A stretch of 64,000 nucleotides of DNA from Nymphaea colorata (GCF_008831285.2 NC_045139.1:3880704-3944703); one strand, 5' to 3'. Positions 11,988 through 27,912 are shown, numbered from the stretch's first letter. Numbers and translations are program-made. Notes: generated from the sequence alone by a model not told the origin.

Positions 11988-11990
<3 letters not shown>
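10909..11990. other. 3' UTR of the CWC16-like gene, then intergenic DNA
   Basis: The 3' UTR probably covers the first 150-250 bases. A 111-codon minus-strand frame (11107-11442) is Lys- and Ser-rich and unrecognised. No gene is called. Confidence 0.4.
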
Positions 11991-12018
<28 letters not shown>

Positions 12019-12027
12019 AACCGGTCA

Positions 12028-12103
<76 letters not shown>
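11991..12103. repeat. (CT)n microsatellite interrupted by AACCGGTCAGG
   Basis: Two CT tracts (11991-12018 and 12030-12103). The interrupting AACCGGTCAGG recurs immediately after the second tract, so the tract itself was probably duplicated together with this word. Confidence 0.9.
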
Positions 12104-12104
<1 letters not shown>

Positions 12105-12112
12105 ACCGGTCA

Positions 12113-12182
12113 GGTTGGATGTCATGTAGTAACCAAGTCTTCAGGATGTGGTTGGATGTCATGTAGTAACCAAGTCTTCAGG
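12113..12182. repeat. 37-bp tandem duplication
   Basis: The unit beginning TTGGATGTCATGTAGTAACC occurs at 12115 and 12152, with a 37-bp period and no mismatch over the shared 30 bases. Confidence 0.85.
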
Positions 12183-12830
12183 TAAAGTAAGGAAGAGTGT
12201 TATCAAGCCTTCTCTCTCTCTTGTGTGTGTTTGTATGTCAGAATGAAAGTGTTGAATAACTGTATGGCCCTTCCAAGCAACGAATTGCCTTGGGAAACTT
12301 TGAACCTTTGGTGGGCAGGCACTGGACGGATGAACATGAACTGCAACATATTGAATTTGTCCTATTTAGCTTGACCTGGCCACGGAATGGATGGAATAAA
12401 TCATTTTGTTCAAGAATAAAATTTTATTGGAATCGTCTATATCAAGTTCATTATGTATAGTAAAACTGAATTTGACGAAACCAGAATGAATTGAGTTGAA
12501 GTGGAGCCAAAGGTCAACCCTCTTGTTGCAATAGTGAGAAGAAGATGGCGTTGATGTAAAGAACGAAACATCATGTCCATAGAACACAGCGTTCTGTCGC
12601 CGTTTCATCATTTTGGTGGAATAGTGTCGTGCTCATTATCGAGCCTGTTCTACCCGAGATGTAATGTGCATCAAATTCCCCCCCAAGATACCTCAGAATT
12701 CAGATTGTGCAACTGTACATTGGATCCTATCAAATCTTTAACACAACAGATGGAGTACGATCCGAAAATACTAAGTATGATCCTCATTTCACTAAATAGA
12801 ATTCAGGAAACCTGATACAATAGTAAAAAG
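12183..12830. other. Intergenic, nothing recognised
   Basis: Short open frames only. No domain, RNA gene or repeat is seen apart from a brief CT tract near 12211. Confidence 0.4.
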
Positions 12831-12831
12831 T

Positions 12832-12992
12832 AATATCTCGAAGTTTTAAAACACGAGGTTTTTCTCAGGTATAATACGACAAGCTTGAAAAAAACAAGAA
12901 AAATATGAAAAAAAATACGGTAAACTTTTAAAAATTTTAAAAAACTCAAAATGGAGAAAAATAAAATAAGTGAGAAACTAATAACAAAAACA
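12832..12992. repeat. AT-rich dispersed repeat, family A copy 1
   Basis: The sequence runs from AATATCTCGAAGTTTTAAAA through GGTATAATACGAC to AATAAGTGAGAAACTAATAAC. It aligns over about 150 bp with 21455-21612 in the same order. The following bases 12998-13050 resemble the TCTGAATC-type repeat. Confidence 0.7.
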
Positions 12993-15934
<2,942 letters not shown>

Positions 15935-16449
15935 TTAATTAACTATTGTGGCTTATATGAGAGATACCGTGCCGTTATAGCTACTCCAAATAATGGTACA
16001 CTGAACGCAAGTCTCAAGGCATTGTCCAAAGCAGAAAGCAAGGAAGAAGACTAAGGCCAGAAGAAATTTCTGATCTTTTTTTTTTTTTTCTTTCTTTTCC
16101 TTCGTTTTGGTTCCCAAAATACGGCGAGGTTATTGAAACCCGATGAAAATTTCAGCAAGATTTCGATGATTTTACAGAAGATGGTTGCTCATGCCCATAT
16201 GCTTTAAATATGAAGGAAAAAAAATGTATACAAATTCATATGATGGTAAGACATACATGTTCTGGAGGTCGGCCATGCCGTCCAACTTCTTCCATTTCGA
16301 AATCCTCCTCCTTCGCCTTCTGCTGCTCCTCTGCTTCAATTTGAGCCCGTGATCCTGGTCTACGAGGCTTGGAGCTTGCAGAATTCAGGTTGCAAAGTCC
16401 AATTCTCTGAACTTCAGCACTTGATCCTTCGTTAATGGCAGTTGGTCCT

Positions 16450-16788
16450 TCAGTGGTGCAATGGATTCGGTCCCGTCGGAACAAGCCGCTTCTCGACGCC
16501 GTATCTCGGATCGATCTCATCTCCGACCGGATCGTCGACGGCATCCCCTCTAGCTATCGACCTTGCACTCATTGTCTGCTTCGAACGCGTCCTCTTCCTC
16601 AGTCCTGCCCGCGCAATCGCTTCCATGGAAGTGAAATTGGTGCTCTGCAGCATCTTTCTGTGGAGGAGAGTGGGGGAGAGGAGGCTGTGCCTGGTTCTAC
16701 TTCTCTTCACCATGTTGCAGCCATGAATCACCAGAGCCAGAACCACAGACACCCATATGAGCATCCCCACAGCGTGTGCCACCCTCAT
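16450..16788 (-). CDS. CLE family signalling peptide precursor, intronless
   Basis: A 112-aa open frame begins with ATG at 16788-16786 and ends with TGA at 16452-16450. Residues about 4-24 are hydrophobic (VGMLIWVSVVLALVIHGC), fitting a secretory signal or signal anchor. A variable basic middle follows. The last residues before the stop are DPRYGVEK followed by RLVPTGPNPLHH, a canonical CLE dodecapeptide with the Pro residues (positions 4 and 7) usually hydroxylated and the C-terminal His-His. The flanking DPRYGVEKR and the peptide are closest, from memory, to the Arabidopsis CLE9-CLE13 group. CLE peptides are cut from secreted precursors and bind leucine-rich-repeat receptor kinases such as CLV1 or BAM types. 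A longer frame starts at a TTG (16806), but the ATG is preferred. The absence of introns and the length near 110 aa are usual for CLE genes. Confidence 0.93.
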   Translation of the reverse strand: MRVAHAVGMLIWVSVVLALVIHGCNMVKRSRTRHSLLSPTLLHRKMLQSTNFTSMEAIARAGLRKRTRSKQTMSARSIARGDAVDDPVGDEIDPRYGVEKRLVPTGPNPLHH

Positions 16789-16806
16789 CTTCACTTTATA
16801 GGCCAA

Positions 16807-17394
16807 AATATGCAGGGCTTACTTCGTTTCTTGTGCACCTGACTGTCAGAAGATCTCTCTGCTGAATCTCACAAGGAAGACACAGGACAGCACAAGTGAG
16901 ACACATGAGAACTAGGAAGAAGAAGCCCTTCTCTCTCCTCCCTTCTCTGTGCTTTTTCTTTCTCCCTCTAGCTGTCTCCGCTTTGTGTCTTAAAATCAGA
17001 GGAAATCATGAGATGGGCAGTTGAAATTCAAAGAGTGTTGAGTGTTCGCTTGGATTTGACTCACTTCTTTGTTGGTAATTTAATTGGCTCTTGAGCTGTT
17101 CTTCCCCAGCTCATGCGGAGAGAGAACCGGAGACGCCAGCCTATTCCTGCCCCCCCTCTCCCCTTCTTCCCGCAGTACTGCCTTGATCTTCAAGTAAAAA
17201 TTAATTGTGCCGAAACTTACTCCTAACTTCACCCCCACCATTAATTTTTTGTGGTTTTTGGAGTGTTTTCAGAGTCTCTCAAGATCCAACCTGCAACCAC
17301 CCATCTGATACCAACATCAGCATACCTTTAAAAATGCAAATAATCCGGATATGGTTTCCGGGACTTTGAGTGTCGTTAGCAGTTCCCCATTCCA
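16807..17394. other. Upstream region of the CLE gene
   Basis: Read on the minus strand, this is a GA-rich stretch at 16920-16975 followed upstream by unremarkable sequence. No clear TATA box was found. Confidence 0.35.
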
Positions 17395-17925
17395 CCCAGT
17401 TTTCGATTCCACTGGTTGAGTCGAGCCCGTAGAACTCGGCTGGACTAATAAAACCTCGAGCTTGACTAGGAACTTGAGAATAGCTCGAAGGAAGCAACTC
17501 GAGCTCGACTCGGCAGTTACGCGTTGAACTCGAGCTCGACTCGATTAAGGCTCAACAAACTCGTTTGAATAAAATTGATATTAATCATTACATGTTGAGC
17601 TTCGGCTGGATTAAGACTAAAAAAACTCATTTAAATAGAATTTATATTCATCCTTTACATGTTGAGTTTGATCTTGACTTGATTAAGGCTCGGTAAACTT
17701 ATAAACTTATTTGAATATATCGACTTGTTTAAAGCTCGAGCTCGACTCGGCAATTACGTGTTGAGCTCGAACTCAATTCGATTATTTGAATGAGTCGACT
17801 CATGAACTCGAGCTCGAGTTCGACTTGTTTAAAGCTCGAGCTCGACTCGTTAAGTAAATGATTCGACTCAAACTCGTTCATGAGCCGAGCTTTAACGAGA
17901 CGAGCTTGACTCGTTGTTCACCCCT
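17395..17925. repeat. CTCGA-rich dispersed repeat, copy 2, with internal subrepeats
   Basis: Many GAGCTCGA/CTCGACTCG words. Two internal blocks of 70-80 bp are similar (each with GATTAAG..CTCRRYAAACT..TTTGAAT and ACATGTTGAG). The block ending CTCGTTGTTCACCCCTGAG resembles the border of a repeat commonly scattered in plant genomes; the element class is not resolved. Confidence 0.65.
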
Positions 17926-18585
17926 GAGATAAGTTTTCCATCCATTTTGATTATTCAAATTCAAACATTTCATATTCCTACATACACAAACCAATTCCTA
18001 GGGAAAAATAACCATTGCAGGGCCAAACCAAAACATCACTTATGCATCTTTCCATTTGATCAGCAAACTAAAACCAATTCTTAGTTTCAATTAGTGTTAC
18101 AGTGATTTGGATCATGGATCTTGGAGTTGGACAGATTTCTGGACTGCCCATTTGAAAATTCAGCCTGGTTTTGTAGGTCCCAGTAGAATATGCCCCAAGG
18201 AGACCTTCAAATTGGAGAACATCAAAATGTCTAGACATAATCTGCTGCTTCACCCAACTCAAGTGAAAGAGATCTAGAGAGAGAGAGAGGGAGAGATCTA
18301 GAGAGAGAAAGGGATTGAGATTTATTGAATCAATGGGTTTCAGGAAGACTGACTGAAATGACCCTCTTTGATTGGGTTGACTCCTGAATAATCACTTGTT
18401 CCATTTTCAAATTCCTGCAGAATTGTCAACCACATGGGCGCTTCAGCTGTCCACAAGAATATAAAACTCAACCATAAATGCCATGAAACGTGAAAAGTAA
18501 TAGCACCCAAATAGTTTAATCTGTTGAAGGCAGTAAAAATCATGAAGATCAAGAAGAAGAAGAATGTGGAGTTACACTTTGTCAC
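17926..18585. other. Intergenic, nothing recognised
   Basis: Contains a short GA tract at about 18275-18310. No gene or RNA is supported. Confidence 0.4.
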
Positions 18586-18589
18586 AAAA

Positions 18590-18935
18590 AATGTCGCGGT
18601 ATTATACCGCGAGCAAAGAGACGGATATAATACGGTAAAGTTGTACATCTCAATCTCAAGAATAAAACGAAAAGATCTTGACAATATTTTTAAAAAATTA
18701 TAACATTTAATAAATTTTAAAAATTATAAAAAAATAAAAAATCATAAAAAAATATAAAAACCTAAAAAAAGGGTATAATATGCGTATAATATGCATTTTT
18801 TTTACGTTTTTTATTTTTTATTGTTTTTCAAAAAAGACGTCCTACAAATTATAAAAAAATAAAAAATCATAAAAAAATATATAAAAACGCAAAAAAAAGG
18901 CATAATACACATATAATATGTATTTTTTTACGTTT
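18590..18935. repeat. AT-rich repeat with an internal duplication, containing TATAATAC motifs
   Basis: GCGGTATTATACCGC at 18597-18611 is a palindrome. The block at about 18720-18800 (poly-A/T, then GGTATAATATGCGTATAATATG) is repeated with changes at about 18840-18930. The GATATAATACGG word links it loosely to family A and to 30800-30825. Confidence 0.55.
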
Positions 18936-20261
18936 TTTTTTTTTAAATGACCTGTTTGGTATGGGTATTATACGGCTGACTATGTTTTAGAGCACTGTAA
19001 TATGTTGTCCTTCCTTCTTCCTCTTGTAGCTTTCACTGTTAGCGCTTACCTTGCATGGTTGATATCAGACCTGAATCTCGGATGATGTCACCGTTTATAA
19101 ATCAATGGCTACTTGCTTCCACTGGCCCACGCCATTGAAGGCCGCTCAGACACTGATTTAATGTCTGAATTGGCGTCTTATAATGGTTATTAATTGGCTG
19201 TCACACGGACTCAAAATTATAGACATGTCTTTTAATTGGGCACATAATGGAGACATTGATTTTCATTTGTTTGCGAGTGAGCACGGTGAGAGTCCCACTT
19301 CTGGCAGGACTTAATGCAGTGAAATTCATTTGATTCATCAGGTTTTAGGGTTACATCAGGTTGACGCCCACGGAAATCAAACCAGGGATCGATCATCTAT
19401 CAGTCATTGGTCCGACCAGCTATGCTAAATCCCTTAGAGTAAAATTTCTGCATCAGCTACTTGTAACTTGCAATGAGTATGATTAAATTAATGATATTTG
19501 TTTATCTTTTAAGTTGTTTTGCTAAATTGGGTGGAATGTCAACTAATCAGATTTGGATCAGATGTACCCTTAACCGTATATACTTTTTCAGATATGAATC
19601 CCAAATCCAAAATTCGATTTCACAATCTGAATTTGATCTGAATCCACTTTATGCATTCATATCCAAATCTGAACTGTGAATCGAATCTAGCTGATTTTCA
19701 AAATGCAAGATCATTGGATATAGGATAATTATTTAAAGCTAAATCTGATCTGAATTCGAACCTGAATTCAACAGATATTTATTCAAATCCAAATATGATC
19801 GGACATTATTTTTTAAATTCGACTCTGATCTAATTTCTTAATTGGATATTATATTTGTTCATACCCCCATTATTTGGTATGGTTCGGTCAAATTTTTTAT
19901 CCAAATCAGATATATTCACATCCCTACAAATTAGTCTCAAACACTTAGATGTGTGTGCATGTAAGCACGTACACATACGCAAAATTATGTGTGTGTATGC
20001 TAACTTTGAAATATATGGAGTCTATAATAAGTAAATGACTGCTAACTTTGGAATTAGCAGGTAACTACATGTTTATTACCATTCAGACGCCATTTCAAGT
20101 CCTTTTTCCACTACGAAATGGCTGCTAACCTTAACGTATTATAGACTTAAATTTTCCAATCAATCAAACATGCAGGTAATAAAGGTTTGACGTTAAAAAA
20201 CATAGGGAAATAAAAATGAGATCAAGTGTGAAATTTCACTCATTAATTTTAAATCCAGAAG

Positions 20262-20262
<1 letters not shown>
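18936..20262. other. Intergenic DNA with a SINE-like head and a TCTGAATC-type repeat
   Basis: 19555-19930 is a copy of the AT-rich TCTGAATC-type repeat. The SINE-like head at 19372-19430 is listed separately. No gene is supported. Confidence 0.45.
19370..19432 (-). mobile_element. tRNA-like SINE head (A and B box), degenerate
   Basis: On the minus strand, TTTAGCATAGCTGGTCGG (19413-19430) resembles the A box of a tRNA promoter, and GGTTTGATTTCC (19372-19383) resembles the B box about 30 bases downstream. A similar pair occurs at 22348-22408. No poly(A) tail or target duplication was resolved. Confidence 0.45.

Positions 20263-20339
<77 letters not shown>
20263..20339. repeat. Compound microsatellite (TA)n(GA)n
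   Basis: TA tract with one TC interruption at 20263-20318, then GA to 20339. Confidence 0.95.
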
Positions 20340-20695
20340 GAAAGTTGATAAAAACCAAACCACTTGGACAGGAGACAAAAACCAAACATATTGAAATTAA
20401 TTTTTTTTTTTTTTAAATTTAAACTTATAGATATGATCTTAAGAATGAATTGATGAAAACACATATTAAGTTAGTTATTTTCTTAAATAATAATTTTTTA
20501 ATAGTCGAAAAAACAAACGGTTCTTATAACATCAAAATTTTGGTAGTATAAAAATCAAGTTGTTTATGAAACTGACTTGAACTAAAATATGATGTATTTT
20601 AAATTAAATTAATGTTTATAAACACATTAAATGTTCATATTTTCTTTAAAACCCCTTTTAAACATGAGCATCAAAGGTCAAGTTTTTATCTCTTA

Positions 20696-20699
<4 letters not shown>

Positions 20700-20767
<68 letters not shown>

Positions 20768-20800
20768 AAGAGAGAGTTAGAGAGAAAGAGAGAGAGAGAA
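20700..20800. repeat. Compound microsatellite (TA)n(GA)n
   Basis: TA tract at 20700-20749 joined to a slightly impure GA tract to about 20800. Confidence 0.9.
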
Positions 20801-21454
20801 TTAATTTATGCATGCGTTTAGAGTTGTTGCTCTGTATGTATGAGTTAGCTCTGCATGGAGGGAAGGTGAAGATATTAAGGTGAGGGTTGCAGGTCAAAAT
20901 GGGAGCCAGGAATGCGGGTAAGGCTGAAAAGCGAAGGGGTCCTACCTTCTAAATGCTCTCTCATCTCATGATCTTTCCTTTCACAAAGTTTGTCACAACT
21001 TAATTTCCACAATCACGTGCGCCCTCCCCCCTCCAATTAAAGGACATCTCATTCAAATCCATTCTATTCCGCGGATCCTTCAAGAATGCCGCGTCCACAT
21101 TTTTAATTGTTTCTCACATTTTTTAAAATTTATTGCAAATAATTTTTAAAATTTTTTAAAATTCAGCTGAATCAGTTGCCTGTCAGTTCACTGAATCGGC
21201 CGCCTTTTAAGTTTGGGCCACCAGAAGGTTAATCTTACTATCGAGTGAAAGTCGAACCTTCTCTCATTTTCTTCGTCTCTTTAGGATGTAGGTTTCTTCT
21301 TTCGGATTTTAAGGTGATGCTCTTACCATGCTTCAACTTGCATATCAGTACATTCTTCTTTGTCACAGTCTTTGAAATGAAAACTCGCTGCACATCATCT
21401 GCCAACTCTACCAACTTTCTCTTAAATTGGTTCATGATTACAACCATAGTTACA
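20801..21454. other. Intergenic, nothing recognised
   Basis: Only short frames. A C-rich patch near 21025 and AT-rich patches. No gene is supported. Confidence 0.4.
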
Positions 21455-21612
21455 AATAACATCTCGGAGTTTTAAATGGCGAGGTTTATCGCGGGTAGAA
21501 TACGACAATATTGAAAAAAATAACAAAAATATAGTAAATTATTAAAAAAATTTAAGAACTAAAAAATGAAAGAAAAATAAAATAAGTGAGAAACTAATAA
21601 CACAAACATCAC
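21455..21612. repeat. AT-rich dispersed repeat, family A copy 2
   Basis: It shares, in order, TCTCGGAGTTTTAAA, GGTAGAATACGACAA and AATAAGTGAGAAACTAATAAC with the copy at 12832-12992. Confidence 0.7.
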
Positions 21613-22347
21613 AAGATAAGTAGATTTGCAACAAATAAAAAATGAAAAAATGGTTTGGCATTAAAAAAAAAAAGAAAAAAGTGAAAAAAAATGTGTTTTT
21701 CCAAAGTTTTAAAAGACCATTTAATTTATCACGTTTTTTTCGTGTTTTTTACGAAAAAAAAGTGTTTTCTGTGACTATTGGAGCGAGGTAAAGAGTCAAA
21801 AATTTCACAAGCTTGAATAGATTTTCTAAACCTTTTAAAAAGATCAAATTTAACCTTTTGAAAATATTAACTAGTGAAACTTTATTTTTCGAAATTTAAA
21901 GGGAAGCCATGGCCAATCACTAGCTGATCATAGTAAGACATCAAACTCAAATTTATATCCGGTATGCAGCTGTATGGGAATTCAAATCCGATTGATAATT
22001 AGATCTGTATTCCTTTACCAGATCCCACCTAAACAATTTCAGATTCGAATTTGATAATCAGATATATCAAATCCAATTGTATTCCTATCGCTGAAAGCTC
22101 AAAAGAATATCTTCTGTCAACAAACAAATCTCTTTTAAAAATCCGGTTCTTTTTTTTCTTGGGTTGGACTTTATATCAACTTAAAAAATGTCAAAAATTC
22201 AATAAACTTTGCTGTTGCTTTAGAGAGAAGGTCAAAGTTTCTTCCCTTCTTTTTTATTTTGCTCTTGGGCGTACCTTAGCATGGGGATATGTCCATCTGC
22301 TAGAGTGTCGTGCACCTACTACCACTTTCAATTCGAGTGGTGCCCAT
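21613..22347. other. Intergenic AT-rich DNA
   Basis: Homopolymer-rich sequence with alternating A and T runs (21650-21770), then a stretch of the TCTGAATC-type repeat near 21955-22080. No gene is supported. Confidence 0.4.
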
Positions 22348-22410
22348 GGAAATCGAACTAATGATCAAGTTTCTTCCGATTTTCTAGTCTGACCAGCTAT
22401 GCTACGCCAT
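22346..22410 (-). mobile_element. tRNA-like SINE head, second copy
   Basis: Minus strand: GTAGCATAGCTGGTCAGA (22389-22406) as A box and AGTTCGATTTCC (22348-22359) as B box, followed by CATGGGCACCACTCGAATTG. The arrangement matches 19370-19432. A third, weaker A-box-like word, TAGCATAGCTGGTTGGA, lies at 28339-28355 (minus). Confidence 0.45.
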
Positions 22411-22860
22411 TTGAAGGTGATGTTGTTACGATGGCTTAATTATAAGAAAGAGGCATAAAAAAATTGCTGTTATATGCTGGGTCCCTAACACGAAACTACA
22501 TGTTAAGGATGAAAATGACCAAATTGGCCTTGATGGTAAAAAAGACGAGTCTTCCCATGCAAGGACAAATGTGGAAGCCTAAAAAATAATAGTAGAACAC
22601 GGCCCCGTGTTGGCCACCGGCCACAAAGCCCGCCCAAGAATCAGGCAATGTTGGAAAAAAAAATTGTCTGGGCAACTAAAATTCGGAAAAGTAAGAAAAG
22701 TTATATTTTTAATGAAAATAATATAAAAAAAAAAATTGGAAGATATAACTTAGGTTTTACCTTGAGTGTGATATAGCTAGAAACAGGGCATGTGGCTTTG
22801 CTATACCCAACCAAATGCTCAGAAAGTGATCATTCTTTGTTGGGACCCAATCATCATTTA

Positions 22861-22987
22861 CTGGACCCCAATATCTGTATCTTTCTCTTTCTAGATTTCC
22901 TCTCTCTCTCTGACATATATATATATATATACACTGGACCCCAATATCTATATCTTTCTCTCTCTAGATTTCCTCTCTCTCTCTGAC

Positions 22988-23013
<26 letters not shown>
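22861..23013. repeat. 73-bp tandem duplication ending in TA microsatellites
   Basis: The unit CTGGACCCCAATATCT...CTAGATTTCCTCTCTCTCTCTGACA(TA)n starts at 22861 and again at 22934. Each copy ends in its own TA run. Confidence 0.9.
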
Positions 23014-23018
<5 letters not shown>

Positions 23019-23105
23019 CGTGATCTGTACATGCTGAAACGCGCTTACATTTACTCATTCACATGCCATCTCACCTTCGAACAAGCTATTGAGATCTACA
23101 TTTTG

Positions 23106-23110
<5 letters not shown>

Positions 23111-23187
<77 letters not shown>
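23111..23187. repeat. Compound microsatellite (CT)n(TA)n
   Basis: CT tract at 23111-23139 followed by a TA tract to 23187. This is the (TA)(GA) type in reverse orientation. Confidence 0.95.
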
Positions 23188-23192
<5 letters not shown>

Positions 23193-23313
23193 TGACCAGG
23201 GCGAAGTGGGTAGTTGCTTTATGTGCGTGCCTTCTTCCTGCCGACATATTACAGAAATTCTGGCATTATGCTTGCTTGAAGCCATAAGCTACCCCTTGGC
23301 TTCAGCCTTTTCT

Positions 23314-23318
<5 letters not shown>

Positions 23319-23396
<78 letters not shown>

Positions 23397-23442
23397 AATC
23401 GCTTTCATGGTGCGAACCGGCTTTTTTCATGGTGCGAACCGG
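23319..23442. repeat. Compound microsatellite (CT)n(TA)n plus a 23-bp tandem duplication
   Basis: CT from about 23319 to 23346, TA from 23353 to 23393, then the unit TTTCATGGTGCGAACCGGCTT twice at about 23402-23442. Confidence 0.85.
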
Positions 23443-23810
23443 CTTTCTAAAAAGAGAATCGATCCGATTGAATATTGGAGCAACGTTGGTTTCTTTATCA
23501 ATGAAAAAGGGTTGTTACAGAACAACAACATTATATTATGTTATGATATTGTATTATGCATCTAACTTAAAAATAAATTGGTTAGTTGATTAAATACTTT
23601 AAAGGGTAGGGATAAACATTTTTTATGAGGGGCAGATTATAGTTTCAAAATTTTAGTAGATGCCAAAATATAAACTTTTTTAAATCTGTTGATAGGATAA
23701 ATGAATTTTTTTTAATACATGTAAATTTTTTGTCGAGGGGGCCATAAACAATGGGTTGAAAACAGCAATAAAGGCGTCGGGAAAATTGAAAGCCGTTCTA
23801 ATTATGAATA

Positions 23811-24151
23811 ATTGAAATGAAGTACGCAATGATATGAACCTGCCGACATTAGCCTATTTCCAAAGTTTCTATTAAGAAAAATTTAATTTAATTTAATGTA
23901 ATTAAGAAAATGAAATTTTATTCAGAATCGTAACCATTCGCGCCAGTTTTACTTTAGTGGCGGACAATACTGTCCTTATTGATCATCAGAGAGGATTCAA
24001 TAAAGATAAAACATGAAAATTTTATAAAAACACGCTCAACTTTTGCAATGGTAACTCATGCATGTTACTGTTATCTGCTTAAACTAGATGCTAATGACAG
24101 ACATAAATCAACGAAATTCAAACTCAAGTAACTTTTTACTTAAATTTATTA
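23811..24151. repeat. Left long direct repeat flanking the 129-bp array
   Basis: Aligns in direct orientation with 25444-25741. Shared blocks include GAAATGAAGT.C.CAATGATATG, CCTGCCGACATTAGCC, GCCAGTTTTACTTTAGT and ACTAGATGCTAATGACAG. The right copy lacks about 40 bp found near 24020-24065. Confidence 0.8.
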
Positions 24152-24502
24152 GAAAACTCAAACTACTTCTGCCTATAATGTTTGAAACCCTATACCAACA
24201 GTAGAAGAGCCAAAAGTTTTTAACTAAGGAGTACTATTTTAAAAATTTCTATTTCTCAAGGGGTAGTTTGGCATGAATAACACTGTGTTACAATGTTGTA
24301 TGAATATGTTAGGAATATTATGACAAATTCATGGAACACTTGTTTATATAGTCTATGAATATTCTCTAATATTTGTGAAAAAATTATGAAACATTCGCAC
24401 AATGTTCTTCATGCATGCCAAATAGCCTTTTAAGTGGTTATTTAGTGTTCATAACAAATTGTTACTTGGCAATGATTCTATCCCAAAATTTAGTGTTTTA
24501 TA

Positions 24503-25283
24503 GAACACTATGTTACAGGGTTTCATAAATCTTTCTCAATTTTGGGGGCAGTTTCATTAGAACGTGATAAACTGATAATTTGTTGTTGGTACCAAACAAC
24601 CTTTAAGTGATCGTTTGAGAACAATAACATTATCGCACTGAACACTATGTTACAGGGTTCCATGAATCTTTCTCAATTTTGGGGCAGCTTCACTAGAACA
24701 TGATAATTTATTGTTGAAACCAAACAACCTTTAAGTGACCGTTTGAGAATAATAACATTATCGTACTGAACACTATGTTATAGGGTTCCATGAATCTTTC
24801 TCAATTTTTGGGCAGCTTCACTAGAATGTGATAATTTGTTGTTAGAACCAAACAACATTTAAGTGACTGTTTGAGAACAATAACATTATCGTACTGAACA
24901 CTATGTTACAGGGTTTCATGAATCTTTTTCAATTTTTGAGGCAGCTTCATTAGAACCTGATAATTTGTTGTTGGAACCAAACAACCTTTAAGTGACCGTT
25001 TGAGAACAATAACATTATCGTACTGAACACTATGTTACAAGGTTCCATGAATCTTTCTCAATTTTTGGGGCAGCTTCACTAGAACGTGATAATTTGTTGT
25101 TGGTACCAAACAACCTTTAAGTGACCATTTGAGAACAATAACATTATCATACTTAACACTATGTTACAGGGTTCCATGAATCTTTTTTAATTTTTGGGGC
25201 AGCTTCACTAGAACGTGATAATTTGTTGTTGGTACCAAACAACCTTTAAGTGACCGTTTGAGAACAATAACATTATCGTATTG
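24503..25283. repeat. Tandem array, six units of 128-137 bp
   Basis: The unit start AACACTATGTTACAGGGTT recurs at about 24503, 24640, 24768, 24896, 25025 and 25154 (spacings 137, 128, 128, 129, 129). Other unit landmarks are CTTTCTCAATTTTTGGGGCA, GATAATTTGTTGTTGG and AACCTTTAAGTGACCGTTTG. Units differ by few substitutions; the first is the most diverged. More diverged related sequence precedes the array from about 24250. Confidence 0.92.
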
Positions 25284-25443
25284 TCTCATGCATTTAATCC
25301 AAAAATTGGTTACATTCATTAGATACTTTAAAAATTATTTCATGACTCACTTTTGTGGCAGATGCATGGAATAATAACATAATATTACTGTTTTCAAACA
25401 ACCCACTATGATCACTCTTTGACGATAAACATGATCGGAGAAA

Positions 25444-25741
25444 CTTGAAATGAAGTGCACAATGATATGGACCTGCCGACATTAGCCCATTTCCCAAGTT
25501 TCTATCAAGCAATAATTAAATCAATCTAAAGTAATTAAGAAACTAAATAACATGAAATTTTATTAAAATCATAATCATGCATGGCAGTTTTACTTTAGTA
25601 ATGGACCACATAATCCTTACCTGTCGTTCGACAAGATTCGATAACGACAAAACATGAAGGTTATCAGTTTAAATTAGATGCTAATCACAGGTTTAACTCA
25701 ATAAAATTCATACTTAAGTATGTTTTTACTTGAATTTATAA
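25444..25741. repeat. Right long direct repeat flanking the 129-bp array
   Basis: Partner of 23811-24151 in the same orientation, diverged by substitutions and small deletions. Confidence 0.8.
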
Positions 25742-27675
<1,934 letters not shown>

Positions 27676-27874
27676 CATGTGTTCTGTGTGTGTGTGTGTG
27701 TGTGTTTGCATATATGCATGTATGGACATATCCACATATATGTGTGTGTGTGTTTGTTTGCATATGGGCATGTATGGGCATATTGACGTATATGCGTGTG
27801 TGCCTCTGCGTGTGTGTGAGAGAGAGAGAGAGCGAGAAAGAGAGAGAAAGAGTGTGTGTGCGTGAGAGAGAAAG

Positions 27875-27912
<38 letters not shown>

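Noticed and set aside
16236-16544. 102-codon minus-strand frame overlapping the CLE gene
   Set aside because: It runs from the CLE 3' end into the probable 3' UTR in another frame; the CLE frame carries the conserved peptide.
16435-16842. Plus-strand frames of 94-135 codons opposite the CLE gene
   Set aside because: Shadows of the CLE coding sequence; no domain and no splice context.
23089-23565. 158-codon plus-strand frame
   Set aside because: Mostly SLSLSL and YIYIYI, i.e. translated CT and TA microsatellites.
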